The notes under the pieces: generated by a model
What the model was told of the DNA's origin: nothing
Database searches by the model: none
What the model saw: only the letters and a program-made list of their open reading frames with translations
Made by a program: the position numbers and the translations under genes
Assembly (NCBI GenBank): GCA_036443405.1
Contig: JAZFYD010000122.1
Span: forward strand, 10,651-74,650
Direction of reading: 5' to 3'
DNA: 64,000 nucleotides
Source of the DNA: JAZFYD01 sp036443405
GTDB taxonomy: Bacteria > Planctomycetota > PLA2
In this document: positions 25,272 to 33,642 of the stretch, in pieces
Position numbering within the stretch: the first letter of the stretch is position 1
Layout of the letters: every line of letters begins with the position of its first letter

Positions 25272-26003
25272 CTAGAGCACCTGCGACAGGAACGCCTGCG
25301 TCCGCGGCTCTTTGGCGTTTTCGAAGATGTCGGTTGGGGTGCCCTCTTCGACGATGCGGCCTTCATCCATGAACAGCACGCGGTGCGCGACCTCTTTGGC
25401 GAAGCCCATCTCGTGGGTCGCGACCAGCATCGTCATGCCTTCCTCGGCGAGTTGTTTCATCGCGCCGAGGACCTCGCCGACCATCTCCGGGTCGAGCGCG
25501 CTTGTCGGCTCGTCGAACAGCATCGCTAGTGGCTCCATCGCCAGCGCCCGCGCGATCGCGACACGTTGTTTCTGGCCGCCGCTCAGCATGTCGGGGTACT
25601 GATCGCGCTTGTCCGCAACGCCGACGCGCTCGAGCAGCGCCATGGCGCGCGCTTCCGCTTCGGCCGAGGCCACACCGCGCACCAGCCGGGGCGCGAGCGT
25701 GACGTTCTTCAGCACGGTCAAATGCGGGAACAGGTTGAACTGCTGAAAGACCATGCCCGCTTCCGCGCGCTTGTCGTCGACGTCCTTGGCGTCCGCGCGC
25801 ACGGGCTCGCCCTCGTGCAGCACCTTGCCCGCCTCGGGAATCTCGAGCGCGTTGACGCACCGCAGCAGTGTGCTCTTGCCGGACCCGCTGGGGCCGATCA
25901 CAACGACGACCTCGCCGGGCGCGACCGCGACGTTGATGTCCGATAGCGCGCGAAGCTCGCCGAAGTTCTTCGAGACGCCGCGCAACTCGATGCGTGCGGT
26001 CAC
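25272..26003 (-). CDS. Polar amino-acid ABC transporter ATP-binding protein
   Basis: A 243-residue ABC ATPase of the GlnQ/HisP type. Walker A GPSGSGKSTLL is near residues 36-46, with signature LSGGQKQRVAIARAL, Walker B AMLFDEPTSALD and switch His in VATHEMGFA. It energises import by the membrane protein encoded just upstream. The GTG start overlaps the permease stop (26000-26003). It is the last gene of a three-gene unit: binding protein, permease, ATPase. Polar amino acids are the family's usual substrates; which one is not readable here. Confidence 0.95.
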   Translation of the reverse strand: MTARIELRGVSKNFGELRALSDINVAVAPGEVVVVIGPSGSGKSTLLRCVNALEIPEAGKVLHEGEPVRADAKDVDDKRAEAGMVFQQFNLFPHLTVLKNVTLAPRLVRGVASAEAEARAMALLERVGVADKRDQYPDMLSGGQKQRVAIARALAMEPLAMLFDEPTSALDPEMVGEVLGAMKQLAEEGMTMLVATHEMGFAKEVAHRVLFMDEGRIVEEGTPTDIFENAKEPRTQAFLSQVL

Positions 26004-26761
26004 AGGTGCGCCCCCAGTTGCTCGCTCTTGCCGAGTCTGCGTTCCAGCCTGCGGGCGACGAGCGAGAGCGGAATCGTCAGCGTGAGATAGAACGCCGCGA
26101 CGACGAGATACGCCTCGAAGTGTTTGTACGTGGCGGCGCCGATCTGGCGCGCGCCGGCCATCAGGTCCGTGAGCGCGATCACGTAGAGCAGCGACGACTC
26201 CTTGGTCAGCGCGATCAGCTCGCCCGTCAGCGGCGGGATCATTCGCCGAAACGCCTGCGGGAACACGATGTGGCGCAGCGTCTTTTGTCGCGAGAGGCCG
26301 AGCGAGCGGCCCGCCTCGAACTGACCGCGATCGATCGACTGAATCCCCGCGCGAAAGATCTCACCGATGTACGCCGCCGCGAACACGCCCAGCGCAAGCG
26401 TGCCGACGAAGAATTTGTTATCGACCTTGAGGATCGGAGCGATTCCGAAATACGCGATGCTGATCTGGACGATGAACGGTGTTCCGCGGATCAGTTCGAC
26501 GTAGAGGTCGCCGAGGTGCCGAATGGGCAGCGACGGGCTCAGGCGCGCCAGCGCGACGGCGGTGCCGAGAACGATGCCGATCACATATGCGCACGCGGTG
26601 GCCCCGACGGTGATGCCGAGGCCGTTCCAGTAGAGCCGTTGGTAGCGCCACGCCGGCTCGAAGTTCCACTCGTAGCCGGAGAAGTAGAGCGCGAGTCCAA
26701 GCGTGCCAACCAACGCGAGGGTCAACCCCGCGCGGACCGGGAATTCGCTCCTACTTCTCAT
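26000..26761 (-). CDS. Polar amino-acid ABC transporter permease
   Basis: A 253-residue inner-membrane permease of the HisM/GlnP family. A first membrane helix at LTLALVGTLGLALYFSG is followed by the conserved core GLGITVGATACAYVIGIVLG, the coupling region (YVELIRGTPFIVQISIAYFG) and EAGRSLGLSRQKTLRHIVFP, the EAA-like loop that contacts the ATPase. A single permease suggests a homodimer. Its start overlaps the end of the binding-protein gene by 11 bases and its end overlaps the ATPase start by 4, so the three genes are tightly coupled. Confidence 0.94.
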   Translation of the reverse strand: MRSRSEFPVRAGLTLALVGTLGLALYFSGYEWNFEPAWRYQRLYWNGLGITVGATACAYVIGIVLGTAVALARLSPSLPIRHLGDLYVELIRGTPFIVQISIAYFGIAPILKVDNKFFVGTLALGVFAAAYIGEIFRAGIQSIDRGQFEAGRSLGLSRQKTLRHIVFPQAFRRMIPPLTGELIALTKESSLLYVIALTDLMAGARQIGAATYKHFEAYLVVAAFYLTLTIPLSLVARRLERRLGKSEQLGAHL

Positions 26762-27515
26762 CCGGAAGGTCGGGCATGTGCTTCTTGCGCAGCGCCTCGT
26801 AGCGCCCGTCGGCGCGGAACGCCTTCAGGAACTCGTTGATGCGCGCGACCCACTTCGTGTCGCCGAAGCGTGCGGCCATCGCGTAGGGCTCCGATGAGAG
26901 CGGATCGAGCACCGCGCGTGTCGTCTTCGAGTTGGTCATCGCATGCCGGATGATCGAGTGTTGGTCGTACAGAAACGCGTCGGCCCGGCCGTGCACGACT
27001 TCCAACGCGCAGGTACCTTCCTCCGGAAGCGTCGTGACCAGCTCTTCCTTGAAGTGCTTCGCGGCATAGATGGCGCCGGTTGTCCCGAGCTTGACCACGA
27101 TGCGCTTGCCGTCGGCGTCCGCGGCGATTCTTATTCCCGAGTCCTTCCCTACGAGCATGCACAGCACCGTGTGGAAATACGGGTCGGAGAAGCTGCGGCT
27201 CTTGGCGCGCTCCTCGGTGGCCGTCATCCCGGAGATGATCAGGTCGATTCGGTCGCTGTCGAGCGCTCCGGGAAGCCCGGTGAACTCCATGCCCTCGATG
27301 CGCAGTCTGACGCCGAGATCTTTCGCAAGCTCGCGCGCCATGTCCATGTCGAAGCCGACGAACTCGTCGTTTTCGTTCTTGGATTCGAACGGCGGAAACT
27401 CGGGCTCCGTGCCGATCACGAGCTCGCCCGTGTCGAGCACCTTGTCGAGGGTGGAGTCGTACTTCTTGCAGGCGACTCCGAAGAGAAGTGCGAGGCACAA
27501 GAGCGTGAGGCGCAT
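26751..27515 (-). CDS. Amino-acid ABC transporter substrate-binding lipoprotein
   Basis: A 254-residue family 3 solute-binding protein. The start MRLTLLCLALLFGVACKK carries a lipobox, so it is probably lipid-anchored. The typical entry sequence follows: LVIGTEPEFPPFESKNE and VGFDMDMARELAKDLGVRL, then DLIISGMTATEERAKSRSF and the SDPYF motif of the ligand site. It delivers a polar amino acid or similar small polar solute to the permease. First gene of the operon; the 68-base GC-rich gap upstream probably contains its promoter region or lies within a longer transcript. Confidence 0.94.
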   Translation of the reverse strand: MRLTLLCLALLFGVACKKYDSTLDKVLDTGELVIGTEPEFPPFESKNENDEFVGFDMDMARELAKDLGVRLRIEGMEFTGLPGALDSDRIDLIISGMTATEERAKSRSFSDPYFHTVLCMLVGKDSGIRIAADADGKRIVVKLGTTGAIYAAKHFKEELVTTLPEEGTCALEVVHGRADAFLYDQHSIIRHAMTNSKTTRAVLDPLSSEPYAMAARFGDTKWVARINEFLKAFRADGRYEALRKKHMPDLPDEK

Positions 27516-27583
27516 GGCGGAAGACTATACCGCGCTCCGCTCCGGTGGGACACCGCCGCGCCGCGGGTGCGGTGGTCGCGGCG

Positions 27584-29101
27584 CTAGCCGCCCGCGGCGT
27601 CCTCGTCCTTGATCTTGGCCTTCTCCAGGTTGAACCAGACCTGGTGGTCGAGGGGATCGATCTCGAAGGCGAGCTTCATCAACCGGTAACCCTCTTCCTT
27701 GTCTCCGAGGCCGTGCTTAACCCATCCGAGCAGCGAAATCGCCTGCGAGTGCATCGGGTCGAGTTCGAGGGTCTTCTCCAGGTACTTGTGCGCGGTCTTG
27801 TTTTTGTTCTGGACGAGCTTCAGCCACGAGTAGCGGTAGTGCACCTGCGCGTCCGCCACACCCGCGTCGATGGCTCGCTTGAAGAACTTGCGCGCCTGCG
27901 GGTTCTCGCCGAGGACGTCCATCACGTGGCCCGCCTCGGACCAGTTCATGTCCTTGCGGTCGAGCCTAAGTTCGCGCTTGATGTAGGCGTGCCACTCCGC
28001 TTCCAACGTCTTGAGGTTCTTGACCTTGAGCATGCGGAGCAGCGCCTTGATCTGCTCGTCGGACGAGACGGTCTCCATCCCCGGGCCGGCGCGGGTGCGT
28101 TTGATCGATCCGGACCGTGCGAGCGCGAGGAAGTACTTCTTGAAGCGCTTTTCGTACTTTTCGTTCGAGAGCAGGAAGTGGCAGAACGACCAGGACCAAG
28201 CGTAACCCGCTACGCCCAAGCTCCTCCCCGATTCGATTAACGTCCGGAGCTTCAACCACCCGTCCTCTTGGATGCGAATCCACAGGTTTGCGAGCCGGCC
28301 GCTTTGAAGCAACCCGATCTCCATCGTCTCCGTTTCCGGGTCGTACTTGCTGGCTCCGAAGTACTCCGCCATGCCTTCGCCGATCCACCACGGGTAGCGG
28401 AACTTGCGATCCACCATGTGGGAGAGCATGTGGTTGCCCTCGTGGAACATGATGCTGATCGTCAGCCCGACACGCCGGCGGTCGTAATAGAAATGCAGCG
28501 TTCGCATCGGGAGGACGTAGAAACCGGCCACGCCACGCGGCCTGCCCGTCACCTGGTAGAAGTACTCCCTGTCGCGATAGATGTGGATGCGCGGCTTGCC
28601 GAACTTCGTTGACGGTTTGATCTTCCAGTACTTCGTGAAGAACTTGTAGTACGTCTCGAAGAGCTTTTGCCACTCTTCGAAAATCTCGTCGGGCAGCGTG
28701 TGCTCGTAGTCGAACGTCTTCGTCTTGACTTTGGCGCGGTCGCGCCAGAAGTGGCGTGCTTTGGCCTGCTCGACCATCTCCTTTTTCTTGTCGATCTCCC
28801 GTTGTGCGAGCTTGCGCCAGTACGACTTGCTGATCCAGCGGCCCTTCCACGGGTAGCGGTTTTTTCCCGCCTGCTCTTTTTCCTTGAGCGTCGTGGGCGT
28901 GAACTCGGGCGTTTCCCCGGCCTTGAAGAACCCGCGCAGAATGGCCTTCGGGACGACGATCTCGCCGTGTTCATACGTGAGCTTGTAGCCCTCTTCGGTG
29001 GCCTCGACCTTGTCGTGGTCCACGATCCGACCGTCGGCGAAAATCAGTGTGTCGGCAAAGAGCGGCCCAGCGCAAAGCGCGAAGATCAGCAGCAGTCGCA
29101 T
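27584..29101 (-). CDS. Secreted DUF1570-like protein with HExxH motif
   Basis: A 505-residue protein with a signal peptide (MRLLLIFALCAGPLFAD). The first 60 mature residues (LIFADGRIVDHDKVEATEEG) resemble a small beta domain. The central part has ISIMFHEGNHMLSHM, an HExxH zinc-protease motif, and PWWIGEGMAEYF downstream, the pattern of DUF1570 and gluzincin-like proteins. The C-terminal 100 residues are TPR-like (AQVHYRYSWLKLVQNKNKTA, then SQAISLLGWVKHGLGDKEEG). ATG 29101 was chosen because the signal peptide starts there; the frame extends 43 codons further. The neighbour 10 bases upstream is a related protein, so the two form an operon. Protease activity is plausible but unproven. Confidence 0.8.
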   Translation of the reverse strand: MRLLLIFALCAGPLFADTLIFADGRIVDHDKVEATEEGYKLTYEHGEIVVPKAILRGFFKAGETPEFTPTTLKEKEQAGKNRYPWKGRWISKSYWRKLAQREIDKKKEMVEQAKARHFWRDRAKVKTKTFDYEHTLPDEIFEEWQKLFETYYKFFTKYWKIKPSTKFGKPRIHIYRDREYFYQVTGRPRGVAGFYVLPMRTLHFYYDRRRVGLTISIMFHEGNHMLSHMVDRKFRYPWWIGEGMAEYFGASKYDPETETMEIGLLQSGRLANLWIRIQEDGWLKLRTLIESGRSLGVAGYAWSWSFCHFLLSNEKYEKRFKKYFLALARSGSIKRTRAGPGMETVSSDEQIKALLRMLKVKNLKTLEAEWHAYIKRELRLDRKDMNWSEAGHVMDVLGENPQARKFFKRAIDAGVADAQVHYRYSWLKLVQNKNKTAHKYLEKTLELDPMHSQAISLLGWVKHGLGDKEEGYRLMKLAFEIDPLDHQVWFNLEKAKIKDEDAAGG

Positions 29102-29111
29102 CCCGGACAGC

Positions 29112-30815
29112 TTACTTGGCCCAGGCGTACCAGGCCCGATCGAGCCTGTCCCACTGCTTGTCCGTAATTTCGGAAAACGTGGCGTTGAAGCTGTCTTCGT
29201 AGATCTTCTTGCTGCGTTTCTTGAACGCATCGATCATCGCTTGGGAGAACTCCTCCGCGGCGCTGGCTTCCTCGTCGCCGCCCTCTTCGTCCTCATCTTC
29301 GTCTTCGTCGGATTCGCCGGCCTCACCCGCCTTCGCCGCCTCCAGCTTTGCCAACTGCTTTTCGCGTTCGGCCTCCAGTTCGGCCTGGGCGGTCTCGATG
29401 GAGACGATGAGGTTTTGTAGGTAGTTGCGCAGCGCACCCTTGAACGCGCCCCGGTTGCCTTTGGTGAGCAGGTACCAAACCACCGAGCCCGACTGCGTGT
29501 AGACGTCCATGCCCTCGGTATCTCGCAGGAACATCTTCTTGATGGGGGCGGCCCTGCCGGATTTCAACAACGCTCGCAATCTGGTCCGGTCCCAGCCATC
29601 CAGCTTGAACTCGAGTTTCTTGCCCTTGGAGCGGCCCATGCGGAGGTACTGGGTGAGTCCGTAGCGCAGCCACGGCGGCATGGAGTTTGAGAGAGCAGTG
29701 TTTTTATACGACAACCACTGGCTTGTGATGCTGCTGCTCAACCCGTCGAATTCATAGCCGAAACTTCCGCCTTGGCGCTTCGCCACGAGGATCGGCGAGG
29801 CGCCGGACCAGAGGCTCTTTGACCCTTGGCTGTACGCGCGCTGTGCGTCGTAGTTTTGGAACACCCGCACGATGCCCGGCGGGACATAGTCGCTGCCGAC
29901 TTCACCGAGCTCCTTGGCCAGATACGCACGCACGGCTTCGCAGTGGTTGAGGATGCGCTTGGTGTACTTGCGCGTGGTGTTGGAAAACGCGACGTAGTTC
30001 TTGGACCGGGCCATGTACCAGCCCTTACCGAGCACGTCCTTCTCGCGCGCGATGCGGCCTTCCATCTCTTCTTGCCGGGACTGCTTCTTCTCCTCCGTCG
30101 TCATCCCGGTTTCGTCGTCTTTATCTTTGATCTTCCGGCCCGTCGTCTCGGCGCCGGGCAGCGCTCTCTTGCGCTTGATGCGCCGGAACGACTTGAGGCA
30201 GCCCTTGAAACCCTTCAGGTAGTTCTTGTAGTAGTCGTCGAGGATCCGGAACTGGACAGCGAAATCGATATCGTCGAAGTGATAGACCCAGGTCAGGATG
30301 CGCTTGGACGCTCGCGCGCCGGTCGGGTCCTCCATCAGCGCTTCGTAGATGGAGATCTTGCCCTCGGGTCCGTCGATCTCCTCCTCGCGCGTGAAGTGAT
30401 AACCGCCACCCGCGATGCCCTCCTTTTTCATGAAGTCCTTGTAGTCGCGGTAGTTCTCTTTGGTGGTGAAGACCTTCTGCCCGTACTTGCCGTCTTTGAT
30501 CTCGGCTTTGCGCTCGCCTTTGCGCGAGTGCGGGAAACCGATGATCCAGAAGTCGGGTTTCTGCTCCCAGTAGTAGGTATTACCGGCGTCCTTGGGCTTT
30601 AGGCCTTTGGACCCGACGAACTTCGACGCCACCCATTTCTCGTTCGCGCTCATCGCGGCGGTGAGCCACCCGTTCGGCGACTTGACCTTGAAGCCCCAGC
30701 GGTCGTTCTTGTGATAGGGACCCGGCGGGTCGCCGGCACGCACCGGGGTAGCAACCAAAGCGACCAGGATGATCGCGAGAGAGATCGTTACGCGCTTAGT
30801 CACCACGCACCTCAC
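29112..30815 (-). CDS. Secreted DUF1570-like paralogue lacking HExxH
   Basis: A 567-residue secreted protein (signal ISLAIILVALVATPVRAG). The N-terminal domain reads RWGFKVKSPNGWL, like a PsbP-type or eukaryote-like secreted module. The second half repeats the layout of the neighbour: KNYVAFSNTTRKYTKRIL, then PPGIVRVFQNYDAQRAYSQG, then PPWLRYGLTQYLRMG. Where the neighbour has HExxH, this one has SSITSQWLSYK, so the zinc site is missing. A Glu/Asp-rich stretch (DEDEDEDEEGGDEE) lies near the C-terminus. GTG start. Probably a non-catalytic partner of the gene 10 bases downstream; this is inference from order and similarity of layout. Confidence 0.72.
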   Translation of the reverse strand: MRCVVTKRVTISLAIILVALVATPVRAGDPPGPYHKNDRWGFKVKSPNGWLTAAMSANEKWVASKFVGSKGLKPKDAGNTYYWEQKPDFWIIGFPHSRKGERKAEIKDGKYGQKVFTTKENYRDYKDFMKKEGIAGGGYHFTREEEIDGPEGKISIYEALMEDPTGARASKRILTWVYHFDDIDFAVQFRILDDYYKNYLKGFKGCLKSFRRIKRKRALPGAETTGRKIKDKDDETGMTTEEKKQSRQEEMEGRIAREKDVLGKGWYMARSKNYVAFSNTTRKYTKRILNHCEAVRAYLAKELGEVGSDYVPPGIVRVFQNYDAQRAYSQGSKSLWSGASPILVAKRQGGSFGYEFDGLSSSITSQWLSYKNTALSNSMPPWLRYGLTQYLRMGRSKGKKLEFKLDGWDRTRLRALLKSGRAAPIKKMFLRDTEGMDVYTQSGSVVWYLLTKGNRGAFKGALRNYLQNLIVSIETAQAELEAEREKQLAKLEAAKAGEAGESDEDEDEDEEGGDEEASAAEEFSQAMIDAFKKRSKKIYEDSFNATFSEITDKQWDRLDRAWYAWAK

Positions 30816-31014
30816 ACACCCAGGGGTTCATAGAGTCATCGAGGGTAGGCTCCGTGCACAGTCGCCGCGTCAAAAAGAAGTCCCAGTCCGGAGCCGCCAT
30901 CCTTGTCTATGGATCTTAAACGCCGCCGACAGGGTCATCGGTTCAGATTGGCGTGAGATTTCCTGTTTCGAACCGGGGGGCTTGGGTCGTGTGTCTCGTG
31001 GATAATCCGGGCCG

Positions 31015-31845
31015 ATGGGGCGGATCCACTACGGCACCTCGAGCTGGTCGGAGAAGAGCTGGGTCGGGCCGTTTTACCCAGATGGGGCGCGACCCGCCGA
31101 GTTCCTGACGCATTACGCTGAGCAGTTCGAGACCGTCGAGGCCGACAACACGTATTACGCCATCCCGCGCGATTCGGTGGTGGACGGCTGGGCCGCGAAG
31201 ACGCCGGAACGTTTCACGATGGCGGCGAAGTTCCCGAGGTCGATCGTGCACGGTGGCGAGGGGCCGCGGCCGGACGGGGAGTCGGTGCTGTTACCGGAGC
31301 GCGTGTGGGGCGAAACCGAGGAGTTCCTGGCCGTGATGCGGCGGCTCGGCAAAAAGTGCGGACCGCTCGTGCTGCAGTTCCCGTACTTCAATCGCAGCGC
31401 GTTCGCGGGGCCCGAGCCGTTTCTGGAGCGGCTGGACGTGTATCTGGGCAAGCTGCCCGGCGACTTCCGGTATGCCGTCGAAGTCCGCAACAAGGGGTGG
31501 GTCACGCCGGCGTTGACCGGCGTGCTGCGCCGCCACCGGGCCGCGTTGGTGCTCGTGGACATCGCGTACATGCCGCACCCGGCATCTCTTGCGAAGTCGA
31601 TGGACGTCGTCACCGCGGACTTCGTCTACTGCCGGCTCATCGGGGATCGCAAGGCCGTGGACGAAAAGACCAAGACGTTCGACCGCATCGTGCTCGATCA
31701 GGGGCGGCGGCTCGACCGATGGGCGGACCCGCTGCATCAGATCGCAGACGCGGCGCCCGAGATTTACGTCTATGCCAACAACCACTACGCCGGGCACGGG
31801 CCCGCCACGATCCGGGAGCTGCGCGACCGCATCGAGGGGGAGTAG
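31015..31845 (+). CDS. DUF72 family protein (YecE-like)
   Basis: A 276-residue protein matching the DUF72 family: the start IHYGTSSWSEKSWVGPFYP, then VEADNTYYAIP, the TPERFTMAAKFPR segment, YAVEVRNKGW and YANNHYAGHGPATIREL at the end. The family adopts a TIM-barrel fold with unknown reaction. Length is typical. No signal peptide, so cytoplasmic. It stands alone on the plus strand between minus-strand genes, 200 bases from the DUF1570-like gene start. Confidence 0.92.
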   Translation: MGRIHYGTSSWSEKSWVGPFYPDGARPAEFLTHYAEQFETVEADNTYYAIPRDSVVDGWAAKTPERFTMAAKFPRSIVHGGEGPRPDGESVLLPERVWGETEEFLAVMRRLGKKCGPLVLQFPYFNRSAFAGPEPFLERLDVYLGKLPGDFRYAVEVRNKGWVTPALTGVLRRHRAALVLVDIAYMPHPASLAKSMDVVTADFVYCRLIGDRKAVDEKTKTFDRIVLDQGRRLDRWADPLHQIADAAPEIYVYANNHYAGHGPATIRELRDRIEGE

Positions 31846-31854
31846 GCCGTCGCG

Positions 31855-33636
31855 CTAGCCCTTCTGCTTCAGGATCCAGAGATCGATGTTGGTTTCCAGC
31901 ACCGGCAGCGGGATTGCGCCTTCGGCCAGCACGGCGTCGTGAAAGGCGCGGATGTCGAATTTTTCTCCGAGGTTCTTTTCGGCGCGTGCGCGTAGCTCTC
32001 GGATCTTCAGTTCGCCGATCTTGTAGCCGGTGGCCTGGCCCGGCCACGCGATGTAGCGATCGACTTCCTTTCTGACGTTGACCTCGGTGAGCGCGCTGTT
32101 GTCGAGCATGTACTGCACCGCTTTTTCCGCCGGCCAACCTCTGGAGTGCAGTCCCGTGTCGACGACGAGCCTCATCGCGCGCCACATCTCGTATGTCAGG
32201 CGGCCGAAGTCATCGTACGGGTCCTCGTACATGCCGTGCTCGCCGCCGCCGATTTCGAGCCCCAACCGTTCGGAGTAAAGCGCCCAGCCCTCGACGAATG
32301 AGGTGTATCCCAGCAGCGTGCGCCACTCCGGAACGTCCTCCATCTCCTGCGCCAACGCGATTTGCAGATGGTGGCCGGGCACGGCTTCGTGAAGCGCGAG
32401 GGCGATCATCTCGTACTTGGGCCGCTGGTCGAGTCGGTACGTATTGGCGACGAAGTAGCCGGGTCTACCGGTCTTGAGCGAACCGGAGTAGTAGCGCGCG
32501 GTCGTGTTCACCGGTGCGAGCCAGCGCGCCATCTCGCGCACGCCGTAAGTCAACCGTGGCAGCTTTCCAAACAGTTGCGGCAGCCCGGCGTCCGCGCGTT
32601 TGCAGATGTCGCGATAGCCGGCAAGCAGGGCCTCGGCAGTCTGGTGGTAGAACCGCGAGTCCGAGCGGAGGTACGTCACGAACGCCTTGAACAGCGCCTC
32701 GTCCTGCAGGGTCTTCTTGCCGGGGAAGTCCGAGCGCGCGATGACCTTCATCATCTCGCCGCGGATGCGCGCGACCTCGCCGAGGCCGATGTTGTGGATC
32801 TCATCCGCCGTGAGCCCGGTCGTGGTGTGGCCGGCGAGCTCGAAGTTGTAAAACGCCTTCCCGTCGGGGAGATCGATCGCAGCCGTGGATTTGCGGCAGC
32901 CGGGGATGTACTCGTCGCGCAAGAAGATGCCGAGCTCGCGGTAGGCGGGCACGACACGCAACTTGATGATCTCTTTGGCTCGCGCTGCGAGCGGATCGTT
33001 CTCCGGTCGCTTCTTGAACGGTTTGAAGAGCGCGTGCTCTTCCGGCGTCTTCTCGTAGCGCTCTTCCGCGTGAAACAGCGCCTGCGGCGGCACGCCCGCC
33101 ATCACGCCCTGCGGCGGCGTCCGTCCGTCCACGAGCCCGGCCCGCATGTTCTTGATGTGCTGCTTGAAAAAGCCCGGGATCGCTTCGAGCCGAGCTACGT
33201 AGTCGAGGTAGTTCTTTTCGTTTCGGAAGCTGAGGTCGTCGGGGAGCTGCGCGATGTAGCTGTGCACGCCGTCCATCTGCGTGATCGGCGTCTGCCAGCG
33301 CTTGAAGCGCGCGCCGTCGATGCGGCGGCCCAGCTGGTACGCGAGCAGCCCCGCGTTGACGCGATCGGCGTCGGAGAGTTTCTCGTCGTCGATCTCTCTT
33401 AGCGCCGCGAGCCGCATCTTCGCGCTGGCGATCCACGCGTCGCGCGCCTTGGCGCTCGGGTCGCTCAAGAGGTGGTCGAACCGGTGGTCGCCGCGGCTGC
33501 TCGCCCAAGTGGGCGAACGTTGCATCTGCGCGTCGAGGTCCTCGGCGAGCAATCGGCGGACGGCCTCGCCAGGTTCCTCGGCGGGGGCCGATGTGACGAG
33601 GACGAGTAACGCGAGTAGCGGGTGGATTCGGCGCAT
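31855..33636 (-). CDS. DUF885 family secreted protein, probable zinc peptidase
   Basis: A 593-residue protein with a signal peptide (HPLLALLVLVTSAPAEE). The diagnostic DUF885 segment is present: ALHEAVPGHHLQIALAQEM, which includes an HExxxH-like metal site, with GWALYSERLGLEIG downstream holding the expected Glu. The early part (WASSRGDHRFDHLLSD) is also typical. Members of this family are predicted metallopeptidases acting in the periplasm or outside the cell. It ends 9 bases from the convergent DUF72 gene and starts 6 bases after the glycosyltransferase stop, so it shares a transcript with that gene. Confidence 0.88.
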   Translation of the reverse strand: MRRIHPLLALLVLVTSAPAEEPGEAVRRLLAEDLDAQMQRSPTWASSRGDHRFDHLLSDPSAKARDAWIASAKMRLAALREIDDEKLSDADRVNAGLLAYQLGRRIDGARFKRWQTPITQMDGVHSYIAQLPDDLSFRNEKNYLDYVARLEAIPGFFKQHIKNMRAGLVDGRTPPQGVMAGVPPQALFHAEERYEKTPEEHALFKPFKKRPENDPLAARAKEIIKLRVVPAYRELGIFLRDEYIPGCRKSTAAIDLPDGKAFYNFELAGHTTTGLTADEIHNIGLGEVARIRGEMMKVIARSDFPGKKTLQDEALFKAFVTYLRSDSRFYHQTAEALLAGYRDICKRADAGLPQLFGKLPRLTYGVREMARWLAPVNTTARYYSGSLKTGRPGYFVANTYRLDQRPKYEMIALALHEAVPGHHLQIALAQEMEDVPEWRTLLGYTSFVEGWALYSERLGLEIGGGEHGMYEDPYDDFGRLTYEMWRAMRLVVDTGLHSRGWPAEKAVQYMLDNSALTEVNVRKEVDRYIAWPGQATGYKIGELKIRELRARAEKNLGEKFDIRAFHDAVLAEGAIPLPVLETNIDLWILKQKG

Positions 33637-33642
33637 GGGGCG

